A stretch of 64,000 nucleotides of DNA from NCBI RefSeq assembly GCF_001551835.1, contig NZ_LODL01000019.1, positions 431,430 through 495,429 of the forward strand, in the 5' to 3' direction. The translations under genes were made by a program, and so were the position numbers. This DNA is from Dechloromonas denitrificans. GTDB lineage: Bacteria; Pseudomonadota; Gammaproteobacteria; Burkholderiales; Rhodocyclaceae. Positions 24,431-33,272 of this stretch are shown here, in pieces. The first letter of the stretch is position 1. Each line of letters begins with the position of its first letter. The notes under the pieces were generated by a model. That model was given only the letters and a program-made list of their open reading frames with translations, was not told the origin of the DNA and made no database searches.

Positions 24431-24867
24431 GCCCGCAACTCGCCGCCTTTCTCGCCGACCACGGCTTTGCGCCGGACAAGCTCTCCGCCCCGCAAGCCGA
24501 CGGCCGCTTCACGCCGCTGATGCGCGCCGCCAAGGAAGGCCGCCTAGATATCGTCGAGGAACTGCTGGCGGCCGGCGTCGATATCGCCGTCACCAACGCC
24601 GACGGCTGCAACGCGCTGTGGCTGGCCTGCTACAACGGCAGCCACGCGTTGATCGAACGCCTGATCGCCGCCGGCATCGACCTTGATCGGCAAAACGGCA
24701 ACGGGGCGAGTTGCCTGATGTACGTCGCGTCGAACAGCAAGCCCGATCTGGTCAAGCTGCTGCTGGAAAAAGGCGCCAATCCGCGCCTGAAGAATTTCGA
24801 TGACTTTTCGGCGCTCGACCTAGCCGCCTCGGTCGCCTGCCTGAAATTGCTGCGCCAGGCAGCCTGA
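24427..24867 (+). CDS. Ankyrin-repeat protein
   Basis: The 146-aa cytoplasmic protein contains about three ankyrin repeats: RFTPLMRAAKEGRLDIVEEL, GCNALWLACYNGSHALIERL and GASCLMYVASNSKPDLVKLL, each followed by the typical xxGAxxx turn, plus a partial fourth (FSALDLAASVACLKLLRQ). Ankyrin repeats mediate protein-protein contact, so it probably binds the SagB-like enzyme or its partner. Translation is coupled to the upstream gene by a 4-base overlap and an AAGGA site at 24416-24420. Confidence 0.9.
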   Translation: MSPQLAAFLADHGFAPDKLSAPQADGRFTPLMRAAKEGRLDIVEELLAAGVDIAVTNADGCNALWLACYNGSHALIERLIAAGIDLDRQNGNGASCLMYVASNSKPDLVKLLLEKGANPRLKNFDDFSALDLAASVACLKLLRQAA

Positions 24868-24880
24868 CAGCGCCGCCATG

Positions 24881-24904
24881 AAAAAAGCCACCGCGCGGGT
24901 GGCT
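24881..24904 (-). terminator. Terminator of the small lipoprotein gene
   Basis: On the minus strand AGCCACC, loop, GGTGGCT is followed by TTTTTT (the A run at 24881-24886). It lies 25 bases after the stop of the lipoprotein gene. Confidence 0.8.
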
Positions 24905-24928
24905 CTGCATGGCCGGGCGAACAACAGT

Positions 24929-25168
24929 CTAGTGCTTGGCCTTGGCCCCCATCCATTGGGCGGCCTTGCCATCACTGGTCTTTTCGCAGACGACATCGAC
25001 GCCGGAAATCGCCGCCTTGGCGCCAACATCGAAGAACTTGCCATGGTCGCCCGAGTAGCACTGCGGGGCCGGCTTGGCCGGGGTAGCGGCAGCCTGCGGC
25101 GCCGGGGCCTGGCTGGCACAGGCAGTCAGGGTCAGGGCAGTGGTGGCGGCAAGAATCAGGGAACGCAT
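24929..25168 (-). CDS. Small lipoprotein of unknown function
   Basis: The 79-aa product has a lipoprotein signal (MRSLILAATTALTLTAC) with lipobox LTAC and Cys17 as the likely acylated residue, then an Ala/Pro linker and a short domain with two Cys (PQCYSGDHGKFF and VDVVCEKTSDG), suggesting a disulfide. GGAG 7 bases before the ATG at 25168 selects this start over the upstream Met codons. No family recognised. Confidence 0.75.
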   Translation of the reverse strand: MRSLILAATTALTLTACASQAPAPQAAATPAKPAPQCYSGDHGKFFDVGAKAAISGVDVVCEKTSDGKAAQWMGAKAKH

Positions 25169-25238
25169 GGCAATCTCCATCAATGATCAAATTGGAGACG
25201 GCATTCTCTTAAGCTTTTATTGCAGTTTGATTGCAGCC

Positions 25239-25646
25239 TCAGGACCAGATGCGGGTCGCGCCCACCGCCAGCAGGCCGAGATAGGTCGCCGTCAGCGAGC
25301 CGAGCAGATGCACGGAGGCGAGGCCGATCGCCAAAGCCGGCTGGCCGGCCAACAGGCGCTCGACGACCTCGGCCGAAAAGGTCGAGAAAGTGGTCAGGCC
25401 GCCGAGAAAGCCGGTAATCGCGAACAGCTTCAAAGCCAGCGGAAAATGCGTATTGAGGTGGAAGATACCGACGGCGACGCCGATCAGGTAACCGCCGATG
25501 ACGTTGGCGGCGAGCGTACCGAGCGGCAAGGCGATGAACAGCGGGTTCAGGGCCAGCCCGAGCAGCCAGCGCAACCAGGCGCCGAGAGCGGCCCCGGTGC
25601 CGATGGCGAGAAAATTGAGCGCGGTGAGGTTATGCAGGGCGGTCAT
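25239..25646 (-). CDS. crcB: Fluoride ion channel CrcB/Fluc
   Basis: The 135-aa protein has four hydrophobic helices and the Fluc signatures: GALGAWLRW-like first helix (GAALGAWLRWLLG), the pore Asn in GTLAANVIGGYLIG, and TGFLGGLTTFSTFSAEV with the Phe box and central Na+ site TTFSTF. Dual-topology dimers export fluoride. No fluoride riboswitch can be seen in the 68 bases before it. Confidence 0.95.
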   Translation of the reverse strand: MTALHNLTALNFLAIGTGAALGAWLRWLLGLALNPLFIALPLGTLAANVIGGYLIGVAVGIFHLNTHFPLALKLFAITGFLGGLTTFSTFSAEVVERLLAGQPALAIGLASVHLLGSLTATYLGLLAVGATRIWS

Positions 25647-25714
25647 GGGGGAATTGTAGCGGTTTGCCGGCCGGCCCCGGTTAAAATAGCGCGATTGAAA
25701 TCAGAGGTTTCACC

Positions 25715-27514
25715 GTGAGCAGCCCCAACAAACCTGAAGTCGCCCCCGCCGCCAATTTCATCCGCAACATCGTCGAAGCCGACCTCGCCGCCGGCAAGCA
25801 TGCCCAGCGCCACTGGGCCGGCCAGCCCGGTACCGCCGCCGACCACGCCGCCGCCCCGCTCGACGCCGCCAAGCTGCGCACCCGCTTCCCGCCCGAGCCG
25901 AACGGCTACCTGCACTTCGGCCACGCCAAGTCCATCCTGCTCAACTTCGGTCTCGCCCAGCAGTATGGCGGCCGCTGCCACCTGCGCTTCGACGACACCA
26001 ACCCGGAGAAGGAAGACCAGGAATACGTCGACTCGATCATCGATGCCGTCAAGTGGCTCGGCTGTTCCTGGGAGAAGGACGGCGAAAGCAACCTCTACTA
26101 CGCCTCCAACTACTTCGACTGGATGCTGCAATGCGCCGAAGCGCTGATCAGCGCCGGCCACGCCTACGTCGATAGTCAGTCGGCCGACGAAATGCGCACC
26201 AACCGCGGCACGCTGACCCAGCCCGGCAAGAATTCGCCCTTCCGTGACCGTTCCGTCGCCGAGAACATCGATCTCTTCAAGCGCATGCAGGCCGGCGAGT
26301 TCGCCGACGGTCAACACATCCTGCGCGCCAAAATCGACATGGCGGCCCCCAACATCAACCTGCGCGACCCGGCCATCTACCGCATCCGCCACGCGACGCA
26401 CCACAACACCGGCGACAAGTACTGCGTGTATCCGATGTACACCTTCGCCCACCCGATCGAAGATGCGCTGGAAAACATCACGCATTCGATCTGCACCCTG
26501 GAATTCGAGGATCAGCGGCCGTTCTACGACTGGCTGCTCGAACGCCTGGCCGAAGCCGGCCTACTGCAGCGCCCGCTGCCGCAGCAGATCGAGTTCTCGC
26601 GCCTCAACCTGACCTACGTGGTTTTGAGCAAACGCAAGCTGATCCAGCTCGTCGATGAGAAGCACGTCGACGGCTGGGACGACCCGCGTATGCCGACCCT
26701 GGTCGGCGCCCGCCGTCGCGGCTACTCGGCCGACGGCTTCCGCCTGTTCATGGAGCGCGTTGGCGTTACCAAGAACGACTCGCTGATCGACTACGTACTG
26801 TTCGAAGATGCCATGCGCGAAGTGATGAACGAGTCCGACCAACGCCGCATCGCCGTGCTCGATCCGGTCAAGCTGATCATCGACAACTACCCGGCAGGCC
26901 AGGTTGAAGAATGCTTCGCACCGAACCACCCGCTGCACCCGGAACTCGGCCAGCGTTCGATTCCGTTCAGCCGCGAACTGTGGATCGAGGGCGAGGACTT
27001 CATGGAAGTGCCGAGCAAGGGCTTCCGCCGCCTGTTCCCGGGCAACATGGCCCGCTTGCGCTACGGCTACGTCGTCGAATGCACCGGCTGCGACAAGGAC
27101 GCCGACGGGAAGGTTATCGCGGTGCACTGCAATTATTTGCCCGAAACCAAATCCGGCACGCCGGGCGCCGACAGCGTCAAGGTCAAGGGCAACCTGCACT
27201 GGGTCTCCGCCGCTCACGCCTACCAGGCAGAGATCCGCCTGTTTGAACGCTTGTTCAAGGTGCCCGCCCCTGGCGCCCGCCGCGAAGGCGATGCGCCGGA
27301 ACTGGAGCGCGATTTCCTCGACGACCTGAATCCGGAATCGAAGCAAACCATCGTCGCCCAGCTCGAACCCTGCCTGAAGGATGCCAAGCCGGAAGAGCGC
27401 TTCCAGTTTGAACGCCACGGCTATTTCATCGCCGACCGGATCGATTCGAAGGACGGCCAGCCGGTCTTCAACCGTGCCGTCACGCTGAAGGACTCCTGGG
27501 GCAAGGCCGCCTGA
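25715..27514 (+). CDS. glnS: Glutaminyl-tRNA synthetase
   Basis: The 599-aa class I synthetase charges tRNA-Gln. The HIGH motif is in PPEPNGYLHFGHAKS and the KMSKS-type motif is VVLSKRKL; the C-terminal anticodon-binding beta-barrels follow. Length is 40 residues more than E. coli GlnS (554 aa), mainly an N-terminal extension (MSSPNKPEVAPAANFIRN). Start is GTG at 25715 with a GAGG site upstream. Presence of GlnRS means this organism need not rely on the indirect transamidation path for Gln-tRNA. First gene of a tightly packed rightward run. Confidence 0.97.
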   Translation: MSSPNKPEVAPAANFIRNIVEADLAAGKHAQRHWAGQPGTAADHAAAPLDAAKLRTRFPPEPNGYLHFGHAKSILLNFGLAQQYGGRCHLRFDDTNPEKEDQEYVDSIIDAVKWLGCSWEKDGESNLYYASNYFDWMLQCAEALISAGHAYVDSQSADEMRTNRGTLTQPGKNSPFRDRSVAENIDLFKRMQAGEFADGQHILRAKIDMAAPNINLRDPAIYRIRHATHHNTGDKYCVYPMYTFAHPIEDALENITHSICTLEFEDQRPFYDWLLERLAEAGLLQRPLPQQIEFSRLNLTYVVLSKRKLIQLVDEKHVDGWDDPRMPTLVGARRRGYSADGFRLFMERVGVTKNDSLIDYVLFEDAMREVMNESDQRRIAVLDPVKLIIDNYPAGQVEECFAPNHPLHPELGQRSIPFSRELWIEGEDFMEVPSKGFRRLFPGNMARLRYGYVVECTGCDKDADGKVIAVHCNYLPETKSGTPGADSVKVKGNLHWVSAAHAYQAEIRLFERLFKVPAPGARREGDAPELERDFLDDLNPESKQTIVAQLEPCLKDAKPEERFQFERHGYFIADRIDSKDGQPVFNRAVTLKDSWGKAA

Positions 27515-28098
27515 TGGCTCTGGCTGCAGCGGCCGACATCCTGGCTTTCTGGTTCGGCCAGCCGGGCGAAGCCGGTCACGGCCAACCGCGCACCGCCTGG
27601 TTTCGCAAGGATGCCGCCTTCGACGCCGAGATCCGCCGCCAATTTCTGGCGACGGTCGAGGCCGCGCTGGCCGGCCAGTTGGCCGACTGGGCGAACTCGC
27701 CGCAAAGCCTGCTCGCCCAGCTCATCCTGCTCGACCAGTTTCCGCGCAACCTCTTTCGCGGCGAGGCCCAGGCTTTCGCCGGCGATGCGCAGGCCCGGCA
27801 ACTGGCCGAACGAGCCCTCGACCAGGGCTGGGACAAGGGCCTGAGCGCCGTCGAAAAGCTGTTCATCTACCTGCCTTTCGAGCACAGCGAAGCGCTCGCC
27901 GACCAGCAGCGTTCGCTGGCGCTGTTCACCGCGCTGGCCGCCGAACACGCCGGCTGCGAAGGCTACCTCGACTACGCGCAGCGCCATTACGACGTGATCG
28001 CCCGCTTCGGGCGCTTCCCGCACCGCAACGCGGCACTGGGCCGACCTTCCACCCCCGAAGAGACGATTTACCTCGCTCAGCCGGGCAGCGGCTTTTAA
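27514..28098 (+). CDS. DUF924 family protein
   Basis: The 194-aa helical protein matches DUF924: ADILAFWFGQPGEAG at the start, ILLDQFPRNLFRGEAQAF in the middle, EKLFIYLPFEHSEAL, and FGRFPHRNAALGRPSTPEE with EETIYL near the end. The TPR-like fold has no proven activity. It overlaps the glnS stop by one base (TGATG), so the two are coupled. Confidence 0.88.
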   Translation: MALAAAADILAFWFGQPGEAGHGQPRTAWFRKDAAFDAEIRRQFLATVEAALAGQLADWANSPQSLLAQLILLDQFPRNLFRGEAQAFAGDAQARQLAERALDQGWDKGLSAVEKLFIYLPFEHSEALADQQRSLALFTALAAEHAGCEGYLDYAQRHYDVIARFGRFPHRNAALGRPSTPEETIYLAQPGSGF

Positions 28099-28102
28099 CT
28101 CC

Positions 28103-29287
28103 GTGTCGGCCCGCAACGTCGCACAGCTCGGCCAAGTCTTCACGCCGCCCAAGGTGGTGGATTTCATGCTCGACCTCTGCCAGAACCGGGGCCGGGTGCT
28201 GGAACCCTCGGCCGGTGACGGCGCGTTTTTCCGCACCCTGCGCGAACGCCAGGTGGACTGCGTCGGCATCGAGATCGACCGCTGCGTCGCGCCGGAAGGC
28301 GCCGAAATCCGCGATTTCTTCGATTACCCCCTCAGCGAGCAGTTCGACAGCATCGTCGGCAACCCGCCCTACGTCCGCTTTCAGGATGTCGCGGTGGACA
28401 CCCGGAAAAAGCTGAAATCCGACCTCTTCGACGGGCGCAGCAACCTCTTCCTGTTCTTCATCGAGAAGTGCGTGCGCCACCTGAAGCCGGGCGGCGAACT
28501 GGTCTTCATCGTACCGCGCGAATTCATCAAGCTGACCGCCGCCAAGAAGCTGAATGCCTGGCTGCACGAACAGGGCAGCATCACGCATTTCTACGAAACC
28601 GGCGATACCCGCGTTTTCGACGAACATACGCCGAACTGCGCCATCTTCCGCTTCGAAAAGGGCCGGCTGGACCGCCAGATGGCCGATGGCCGGCGCTTCA
28701 CCGAGGTCGACGGACAGCTGATGTTCCTGCGCGACGACTACGGCGTCCGCTTTGCCGACGTGTTCACGGTCAAGGTCGGCGCCGTCTCCGGGGCCGACCA
28801 CATCTTCGCCCACGCCAAGGGCAACATGGAATTCGTCTGCTCGAAAACGGTCGAAACCGGAGCGACGCGGCGCATGCTCTACGGCATCAAGCACCCGCAT
28901 CTCGACAAGCACAAGGCCGAACTGCTCGGCCGCCGGGTCCGGACTTTCGACGAAAGCAACTGGTGGCAGTGGGGCAGAGCCTTCCCGATCAACCTGCACC
29001 CGCGCATCTACGTCAATGGCCGGACGCGCAAGCCCGAACCGTTCTTCCTGCACGACTGCAACAGTTTCGACGGCGCCATCCTCGCCCTGTTCACCCGCAA
29101 CCAGCGCATGCAGCGCCGCGAACTGATCGAATGCACGATGATGCTGAACAAGGAAGTCGACTGGCAGGAACTCGGCTTCGTCTGCGACGGCCGTTTCCTG
29201 TTCACCCAGCGCAGCCTGCAGACCTGCCTGCTGCCGGACAAGTTTTCCCGCTATTTACCGTCTGATTTGAAAAAGGACGCCGCATGA
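28103..29287 (+). CDS. N6-adenine DNA methyltransferase (TaqI-type, orphan)
   Basis: The 394-aa gamma-class enzyme has motif [14 protein letters not shown] (residues 10-22), motif [12 protein letters not shown] (33-43) for S-adenosylmethionine and motif IV NPPY at 87-90 for the flipped adenine, then a C-terminal target-recognition region that is not identifiable by motif. No restriction endonuclease or specificity subunit lies beside it, so it is an orphan or solitary modifying enzyme. Start is GTG at 28103; its stop overlaps pyrF by 4 bases, placing it inside a housekeeping operon. Recognition sequence unknown. Confidence 0.85.
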   Translation: MSARNVAQLGQVFTPPKVVDFMLDLCQNRGRVLEPSAGDGAFFRTLRERQVDCVGIEIDRCVAPEGAEIRDFFDYPLSEQFDSIVGNPPYVRFQDVAVDTRKKLKSDLFDGRSNLFLFFIEKCVRHLKPGGELVFIVPREFIKLTAAKKLNAWLHEQGSITHFYETGDTRVFDEHTPNCAIFRFEKGRLDRQMADGRRFTEVDGQLMFLRDDYGVRFADVFTVKVGAVSGADHIFAHAKGNMEFVCSKTVETGATRRMLYGIKHPHLDKHKAELLGRRVRTFDESNWWQWGRAFPINLHPRIYVNGRTRKPEPFFLHDCNSFDGAILALFTRNQRMQRRELIECTMMLNKEVDWQELGFVCDGRFLFTQRSLQTCLLPDKFSRYLPSDLKKDAA

Positions 29288-30096
29288 CCTTCACGCAAAT
29301 GCTCGCCGCCGCCTGGCAGAAAAACAACTCCCTGCTCTGCGTCGGCCTCGACCCCGACCCGGCCAAGTTCCCCGCCCACCTCAAGGGCCGCGACGACGCC
29401 ATCTTCGAGTTCTGCGCCGCCATCGTCGATGCGACTGCCGATCTCGTCTGTTCCTTCAAGCCGCAGATCGCCTACTTCGCTGCCCGCCGTGCCGAAGACC
29501 AGCTTGAAGCGCTGATCGCCCACATTCACGAAAAGCACCCGGGCATCCCGGTCATTCTCGACGCCAAGCGCGGCGACATCGGCTCCACCGCCGAACAGTA
29601 CGCTGTCGAAGCTTTCGGCCGCTTTCAGGCCGATGCCGTCACGGTCAACCCCTACATGGGCCGCGACTCGGTCGATCCCTACCTGGCCTACCCGGACAAA
29701 GGCGTCATCCTGCTCTGCCGGACCTCCAACGCCGGCGGCTCCGACCTGCAGTTTCTCGATGTCGGCGGCGAAAAGCTCTACGAGCGCGTCGCCGGCCTGT
29801 CGGCCAGGACCTGGAACAGCACCGGCCAGATCAGCCTGGTGGTCGGCGCCACCTTCCCGGCCGAGATTGCCCGCGTGCGCGAAATCGTCGGCGACATGCC
29901 GCTGCTCGTCCCCGGTATCGGCGCCCAGGGCGGCGACATCGAGGCCACCGTACGGGCCGGGCGTACCGCCGACGGTACCGGCTTGATGATCAACTCCTCG
30001 CGTGCCATTCTCTATGCTGGTCAGGACGAGAACTTCGCCGCGGCTGCCCGCCAGGCAGCACTTGAAACCCGCGACGCGATCAACCGCTATCGCTAA
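29284..30096 (+). CDS. pyrF: Orotidine 5'-phosphate decarboxylase
   Basis: The 270-aa protein catalyses the last step of UMP synthesis. The catalytic cluster [11 protein letters not shown] gives D93, K95 and D98; the phosphate-binding end is [10 protein letters not shown]. It is of the longer type 2 group (around 270 aa) rather than the 230-aa E. coli type. Overlaps the methyltransferase stop. Confidence 0.96.
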   Translation: MTFTQMLAAAWQKNNSLLCVGLDPDPAKFPAHLKGRDDAIFEFCAAIVDATADLVCSFKPQIAYFAARRAEDQLEALIAHIHEKHPGIPVILDAKRGDIGSTAEQYAVEAFGRFQADAVTVNPYMGRDSVDPYLAYPDKGVILLCRTSNAGGSDLQFLDVGGEKLYERVAGLSARTWNSTGQISLVVGATFPAEIARVREIVGDMPLLVPGIGAQGGDIEATVRAGRTADGTGLMINSSRAILYAGQDENFAAAARQAALETRDAINRYR

Positions 30097-30107
30097 GGAG
30101 TACCGCC

Positions 30108-30965
30108 ATGCGCATCGATGACTACCGGGACAGCGACAACGTCGAAGACCGCCGCGGCGGCGGGGGTGGCATCGGGCGCGGCGGGGTCGGCATCGGCGGC
30201 ATCATCCTGGCGCTGGTCGTCAGCTATTTCACCGGCATCAACCCGCTGACCCTGCTCGGCTTCATCGAACAGACGCCGCTCGCCCAGCACAGCGCGCCAG
30301 CCGCCCACAAGCCGCCGGCCAACGATGAAAGCGCCCGTTTCGTTTCCAAGGTTCTGGCCTCGACCGAAGATGTATGGACCGACACCTTCCGCCAGAATGG
30401 CCGCCAGTACGAAGTGCCGAAACTGGTGCTGTTCACCGGCGCCACGCCGACCGCCTGCGGCACCGGCCAGACGGCGATGGGCCCCTTCTATTGCCCCGGC
30501 GACCGCAAGGTTTATATCGACCTCGCCTTCTACCGCGAGCTGAAGGAGCGTTTCCATGCGCCCGGCGAATTTGCCCAAGCCTACGTCATCGCCCACGAAG
30601 TCGGCCACCACGTCCAGAACCTGCTTGGCATCGCCGAAAAAGTGCATACGACGCAGCAACGCGTCGGCAAGGCCGAAGCCAACGCCCTCTCCGTCCGCAT
30701 GGAACTGCAGGCCGACTGCCTGGCCGGCGTCTGGGGCAAACGCACCGACACGATGAAGCAGGTGCTCGAACCCGGCGACCTCGAAGCGGCCCTCAATGCC
30801 GCCTCAGCCATCGGCGACGACCGGCTGCAACAGCAGGCGCAGGGTCGCATCGTGCCGGAAAGCTTCACCCACGGCAGTTCCGCCCAGCGCGTCCGCTGGT
30901 TCAAGAAGGGGTTCGAAAGCGGCGACATGGCCCAGTGCAACACCTTCAAGGCGGCACAGCTGTAA
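30108..30965 (+). CDS. YpfJ-family neutral zinc metallopeptidase
   Basis: The 285-aa protein has a Gly-rich cytoplasmic start (residues 17-31), one transmembrane helix (about 29-45), and a periplasmic domain with HEVGHH at 163-168 (zincin HExxH; H163, E164, H167) and a downstream metal-ligand Glu/Asp in LQADC. This is the putative neutral zinc metallopeptidase family (YpfJ); substrate unknown. A TAAGGAG ribosome site lies between it and pyrF. Confidence 0.9.
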   Translation: MRIDDYRDSDNVEDRRGGGGGIGRGGVGIGGIILALVVSYFTGINPLTLLGFIEQTPLAQHSAPAAHKPPANDESARFVSKVLASTEDVWTDTFRQNGRQYEVPKLVLFTGATPTACGTGQTAMGPFYCPGDRKVYIDLAFYRELKERFHAPGEFAQAYVIAHEVGHHVQNLLGIAEKVHTTQQRVGKAEANALSVRMELQADCLAGVWGKRTDTMKQVLEPGDLEAALNAASAIGDDRLQQQAQGRIVPESFTHGSSAQRVRWFKKGFESGDMAQCNTFKAAQL

Positions 30966-30971
30966 GCACCG

Positions 30972-31532
30972 TTGGAACCCGACGCCACCAATCCTCCGGC
31001 GACGCCCAAACCGCCCCGCTGGCGCCGCTGGCTGGTCGAAGGCCTGCTCCTGCTTGGCATCGCTATCGCCATCAATGTCGCCGTCCAGCTCTGGCAGGGG
31101 CGCGCCACGCCGCACGGCCCGGCGCCGCAGTTCGCCGGTCAACGCCTTGACGGCACGCCTTTCGACCTCGTCGCCTGGCGCGCCCAACATCCCGGGCGGG
31201 CTGTACTGCTCTATTTCTGGGCCGACTGGTGCGCCATCTGCCAGACCACCGCCGGCAATGTCACGGCCATTGCCGAAGACTGGCCGGTGACCAGCATCGC
31301 TATCCAGTCCGGGCCGGCCGAACAAGTGACGAGGATCATGGCCGAAGCCGGCTACAACTGGCCGACGCTGCCTGACCCCAAGGCCGCCATCCATCGCCAG
31401 TACGGCCTGCCGGGCGTACCGGCCTTCATCGTCATCAACCCGGCCGGCGAGGTCGCTTTCGTCACCCTCGGCTACACCTCGGAACTCGCGCTGCGCCTGC
31501 GTTTGTGGTGGGCCAGCCGCCTCGCCCGATGA
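30972..31532 (+). CDS. Membrane-anchored thioredoxin-like oxidoreductase (ScsD/TlpA type)
   Basis: The 186-aa protein has a cytoplasmic tail, one N-terminal transmembrane helix (about 23-42), then a periplasmic thioredoxin fold with WCAIC as the CxxC active site in YFWADWCAICQ and cis-Pro region GVPAF. It resembles ScsD/TlpA proteins that reduce or isomerise periplasmic disulfides. Start is TTG at 30972. It overlaps the M23 gene by 4 bases, so both are coupled to envelope maintenance. Confidence 0.88.
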   Translation: MEPDATNPPATPKPPRWRRWLVEGLLLLGIAIAINVAVQLWQGRATPHGPAPQFAGQRLDGTPFDLVAWRAQHPGRAVLLYFWADWCAICQTTAGNVTAIAEDWPVTSIAIQSGPAEQVTRIMAEAGYNWPTLPDPKAAIHRQYGLPGVPAFIVINPAGEVAFVTLGYTSELALRLRLWWASRLAR

Positions 31533-32347
31533 AACTGCATAGAGTCCTGCTCTTCCTTGGCATCCTCGGCCACTTGGGAACTGCCGTCGCCCTGCCCAGG
31601 CACGCCCCGGTGCCCGGCGGCATCGCCGTCATCGACCTCGGCCCGGCCAGCCAGCAGGCGCCCAGCGCCCGCCTGGGCGAACAGCCGCTGGCCGTAGTCA
31701 AAGAGCAGGGCCGCTGGTATGCGCTGCTCGGCATCCCGCTCGACACGCTGCCCGGCGAAATGGAAATTGCCGTTTCCGGCGGGTCGACCGCCGGCATCAG
31801 GACTGTCAATATCGGCATCAAGAATTACCCGGAACAGCGCCTGACCATCAAGGACAAGCGCAAGGTCGAGCCCAACCCGGATGACCTCGCCCGCATCGAG
31901 CGCGAAAAGGCAGTCACCGAAGCGGTCAAGCGCCACTTCAGCAGCCATGCCCCGGCCACCGATTTTCTGCTGCCGGCGAGCGGCCCGCTCTCCTCACGCT
32001 TCGGCCTGCGCCGCATCTTCAACGGCCAGCCGCGCAACCCGCATGCCGGACTCGATGTCGCCGTCGGCACCGGTGCGCCGATCCGGGCGCCGGCCGATGG
32101 CATCGTCGCCAACACCGGCGACTATTTCTTCAATGGCAACACCGTCTTCATCGACCACGGCCAGGGCCTGATCAGCGCCTACATGCACCTCTCGCGCATC
32201 GACGTCCGCCCGGGTCAAACGGTGAAAAAAGGCGAACTGCTTGGCGCCGTCGGCGCCACCGGCCGCGTCACCGGCCCGCACCTGCACTGGGCAGTCATCC
32301 TCAACAACACGCCGGTCGACCCCGAACTCTTCCTGGCCCGGCCGTAA
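31529..32347 (+). CDS. M23 family metallopeptidase (peptidoglycan endopeptidase-like)
   Basis: The 272-aa protein has a signal peptide (MKLHRVLLFLGILGHLGTAVA) and a C-terminal LytM domain: NPHAGLDVAV provides the first His and the Asp, and GPHLHWAV the HxH pair, so the zinc site looks intact and the enzyme may be active. A beta-rich N-terminal region (about 25-110) precedes it. Members cleave peptide cross-links or activate amidases. Followed by a strong terminator. Confidence 0.92.
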   Translation: MKLHRVLLFLGILGHLGTAVALPRHAPVPGGIAVIDLGPASQQAPSARLGEQPLAVVKEQGRWYALLGIPLDTLPGEMEIAVSGGSTAGIRTVNIGIKNYPEQRLTIKDKRKVEPNPDDLARIEREKAVTEAVKRHFSSHAPATDFLLPASGPLSSRFGLRRIFNGQPRNPHAGLDVAVGTGAPIRAPADGIVANTGDYFFNGNTVFIDHGQGLISAYMHLSRIDVRPGQTVKKGELLGAVGATGRVTGPHLHWAVILNNTPVDPELFLARP

Positions 32348-32353
32348 ACGGAG

Positions 32354-32377
32354 AAAAGGCAGCCGCAGCTGCCTTTT
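32354..32377. terminator. Bidirectional terminator
   Basis: AAAAGGCAGC, loop CGCA, GCTGCCTTTT: a perfect 10-bp stem with A and T tracts, ending the rightward M23 operon and the leftward 41-aa gene. Confidence 0.9.
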
Positions 32378-32394
32378 CCCGGCACGCAGCGAAT

Positions 32395-32520
32395 TCAGAC
32401 CTTCGGCTTCGAAGGCGTACTCATCTGTTTTTCGTCTTTCGCCTTGTCGCCACAGGCGATGGCACTCAGGCTGCCCAAGGCAAAGACGGCAGCAATCACG
32501 GCTGACAGCAGTTTCTTCAT
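32395..32520 (-). CDS. Tiny lipoprotein-like protein
   Basis: A 41-codon gene: MKKLLSAVIAAVFALGSL begins a signal sequence, IAC supplies a possible lipidated Cys23, and a short charged tail (GDKAKDEKQMSTPSKPKV) follows. AAGGAGAT 5-6 bases before the ATG is an excellent ribosome site, and a terminator follows, so the unit looks like a real monocistronic gene. Similar tiny lipoproteins act as entericidin-like peptides or envelope anchors; no specific family is claimed. Confidence 0.65.
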   Translation of the reverse strand: MKKLLSAVIAAVFALGSLSAIACGDKAKDEKQMSTPSKPKV

Positions 32521-32586
32521 CACGGATCTCCTTCGGGTTGAACTGGATGTTTGATCTATTGGCGCTGACATGGTTCATTACAGCCC

Positions 32587-32910
32587 ATGCCCGAGCAGAT
32601 CATCTACCTCCACCGCAGCGCCCCGCCGAAACCGGCCGCCGGCCAGCCCTGCAACGGCTGCGGCGTCTGCTGTGCGCTGGAAACCTGTCCGGCTGCCCGC
32701 TTGCGTTTTTGGCAAAGAAAAGGCCCCTGCCCCGCCCTCGAATGGTCGGCAGCCGACGCCCGCTATCACTGCGGCCTGCTGCTCCGGCCCGCTCATTATT
32801 TCGGCTGGCTGCCCGCCGCCGGTGAAGCTCGGGCCGGCAAACTGATGCAACGCTGGATCGCCGCCGGCAAAGGCTGCGACTGCAGCGCCGAAAGCGCCGC
32901 TGCGGATTAA
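32587..32910 (+). CDS. YkgJ-like cysteine-cluster protein
   Basis: The 107-aa protein has the pattern CNGCGVCCALETCP near residues 22-35 and further Cys in GPCPAL, YHCGLL and GCDCS, the arrangement of the YkgJ/CxxCxxCC Zn- or Fe-S-binding family. The function of the family is unsettled. Its end overlaps the 3' end of the convergent RidA gene by 4 bases. Confidence 0.78.
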   Translation: MPEQIIYLHRSAPPKPAAGQPCNGCGVCCALETCPAARLRFWQRKGPCPALEWSAADARYHCGLLLRPAHYFGWLPAAGEARAGKLMQRWIAAGKGCDCSAESAAAD

Positions 32911-33254
32911 GCGAGGGCGGCGGTCAACACCATTTCGACGCGATATTCCGGCTTGGCCAGCCGGGCCTGCAAACAGGCGCGGGCCGGCGCGCAACCGGGT
33001 GGCAACCAGGCATCCCACACCGCGTTCATCGCCTCGTAATCGGCCATGTCGCTGAGGTAGATGGTCACCATCAGCAAGCGGGATTTGTCGCTGCCGGCCT
33101 GGGCCAGCAAGCGCTCGACACTGGCCAGCAAATTGGCGGTCTGGGCGGCGGCATCGCCGTCGAGATTGGCGGCGACTTCGACAAGGTAAACGGTGCCGTT
33201 ATGGACAACGCTATCGGAAAAACGGCCGGTCGTGCCGTGGCGCTGAATCTGCAT
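32907..33254 (-). CDS. RidA/YjgF family protein
   Basis: The 115-aa protein has RidA features: VVHNGTVYLVEVAANLDGDA, TANLLASVERLLAQAG, IYLSDMADYEAMNAVWDAW and the C-terminal PACLQARL-like segment (ARACLQARLAKPEYRVEM) with the Arg that in RidA binds the substrate carboxylate. RidA deaminates reactive enamine/imine intermediates. Subfamily (RidA versus Rid2-7) cannot be assigned with certainty; the sequence looks nearer the Rid5-7-type. Its upstream leader contains a strong hairpin. Confidence 0.85.
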   Translation of the reverse strand: MQIQRHGTTGRFSDSVVHNGTVYLVEVAANLDGDAAAQTANLLASVERLLAQAGSDKSRLLMVTIYLSDMADYEAMNAVWDAWLPPGCAPARACLQARLAKPEYRVEMVLTAALA

Positions 33255-33272
33255 CAGGAATCCTCAAAACGT

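Noticed and set aside
25647-25714. Fluoride riboswitch before crcB
   Set aside because: The 68 bases to glnS do not contain the conserved fluoride aptamer elements that I can recognise.
28103-29287. Restriction-modification system
   Set aside because: Only a methyltransferase is present; neighbours are housekeeping genes.
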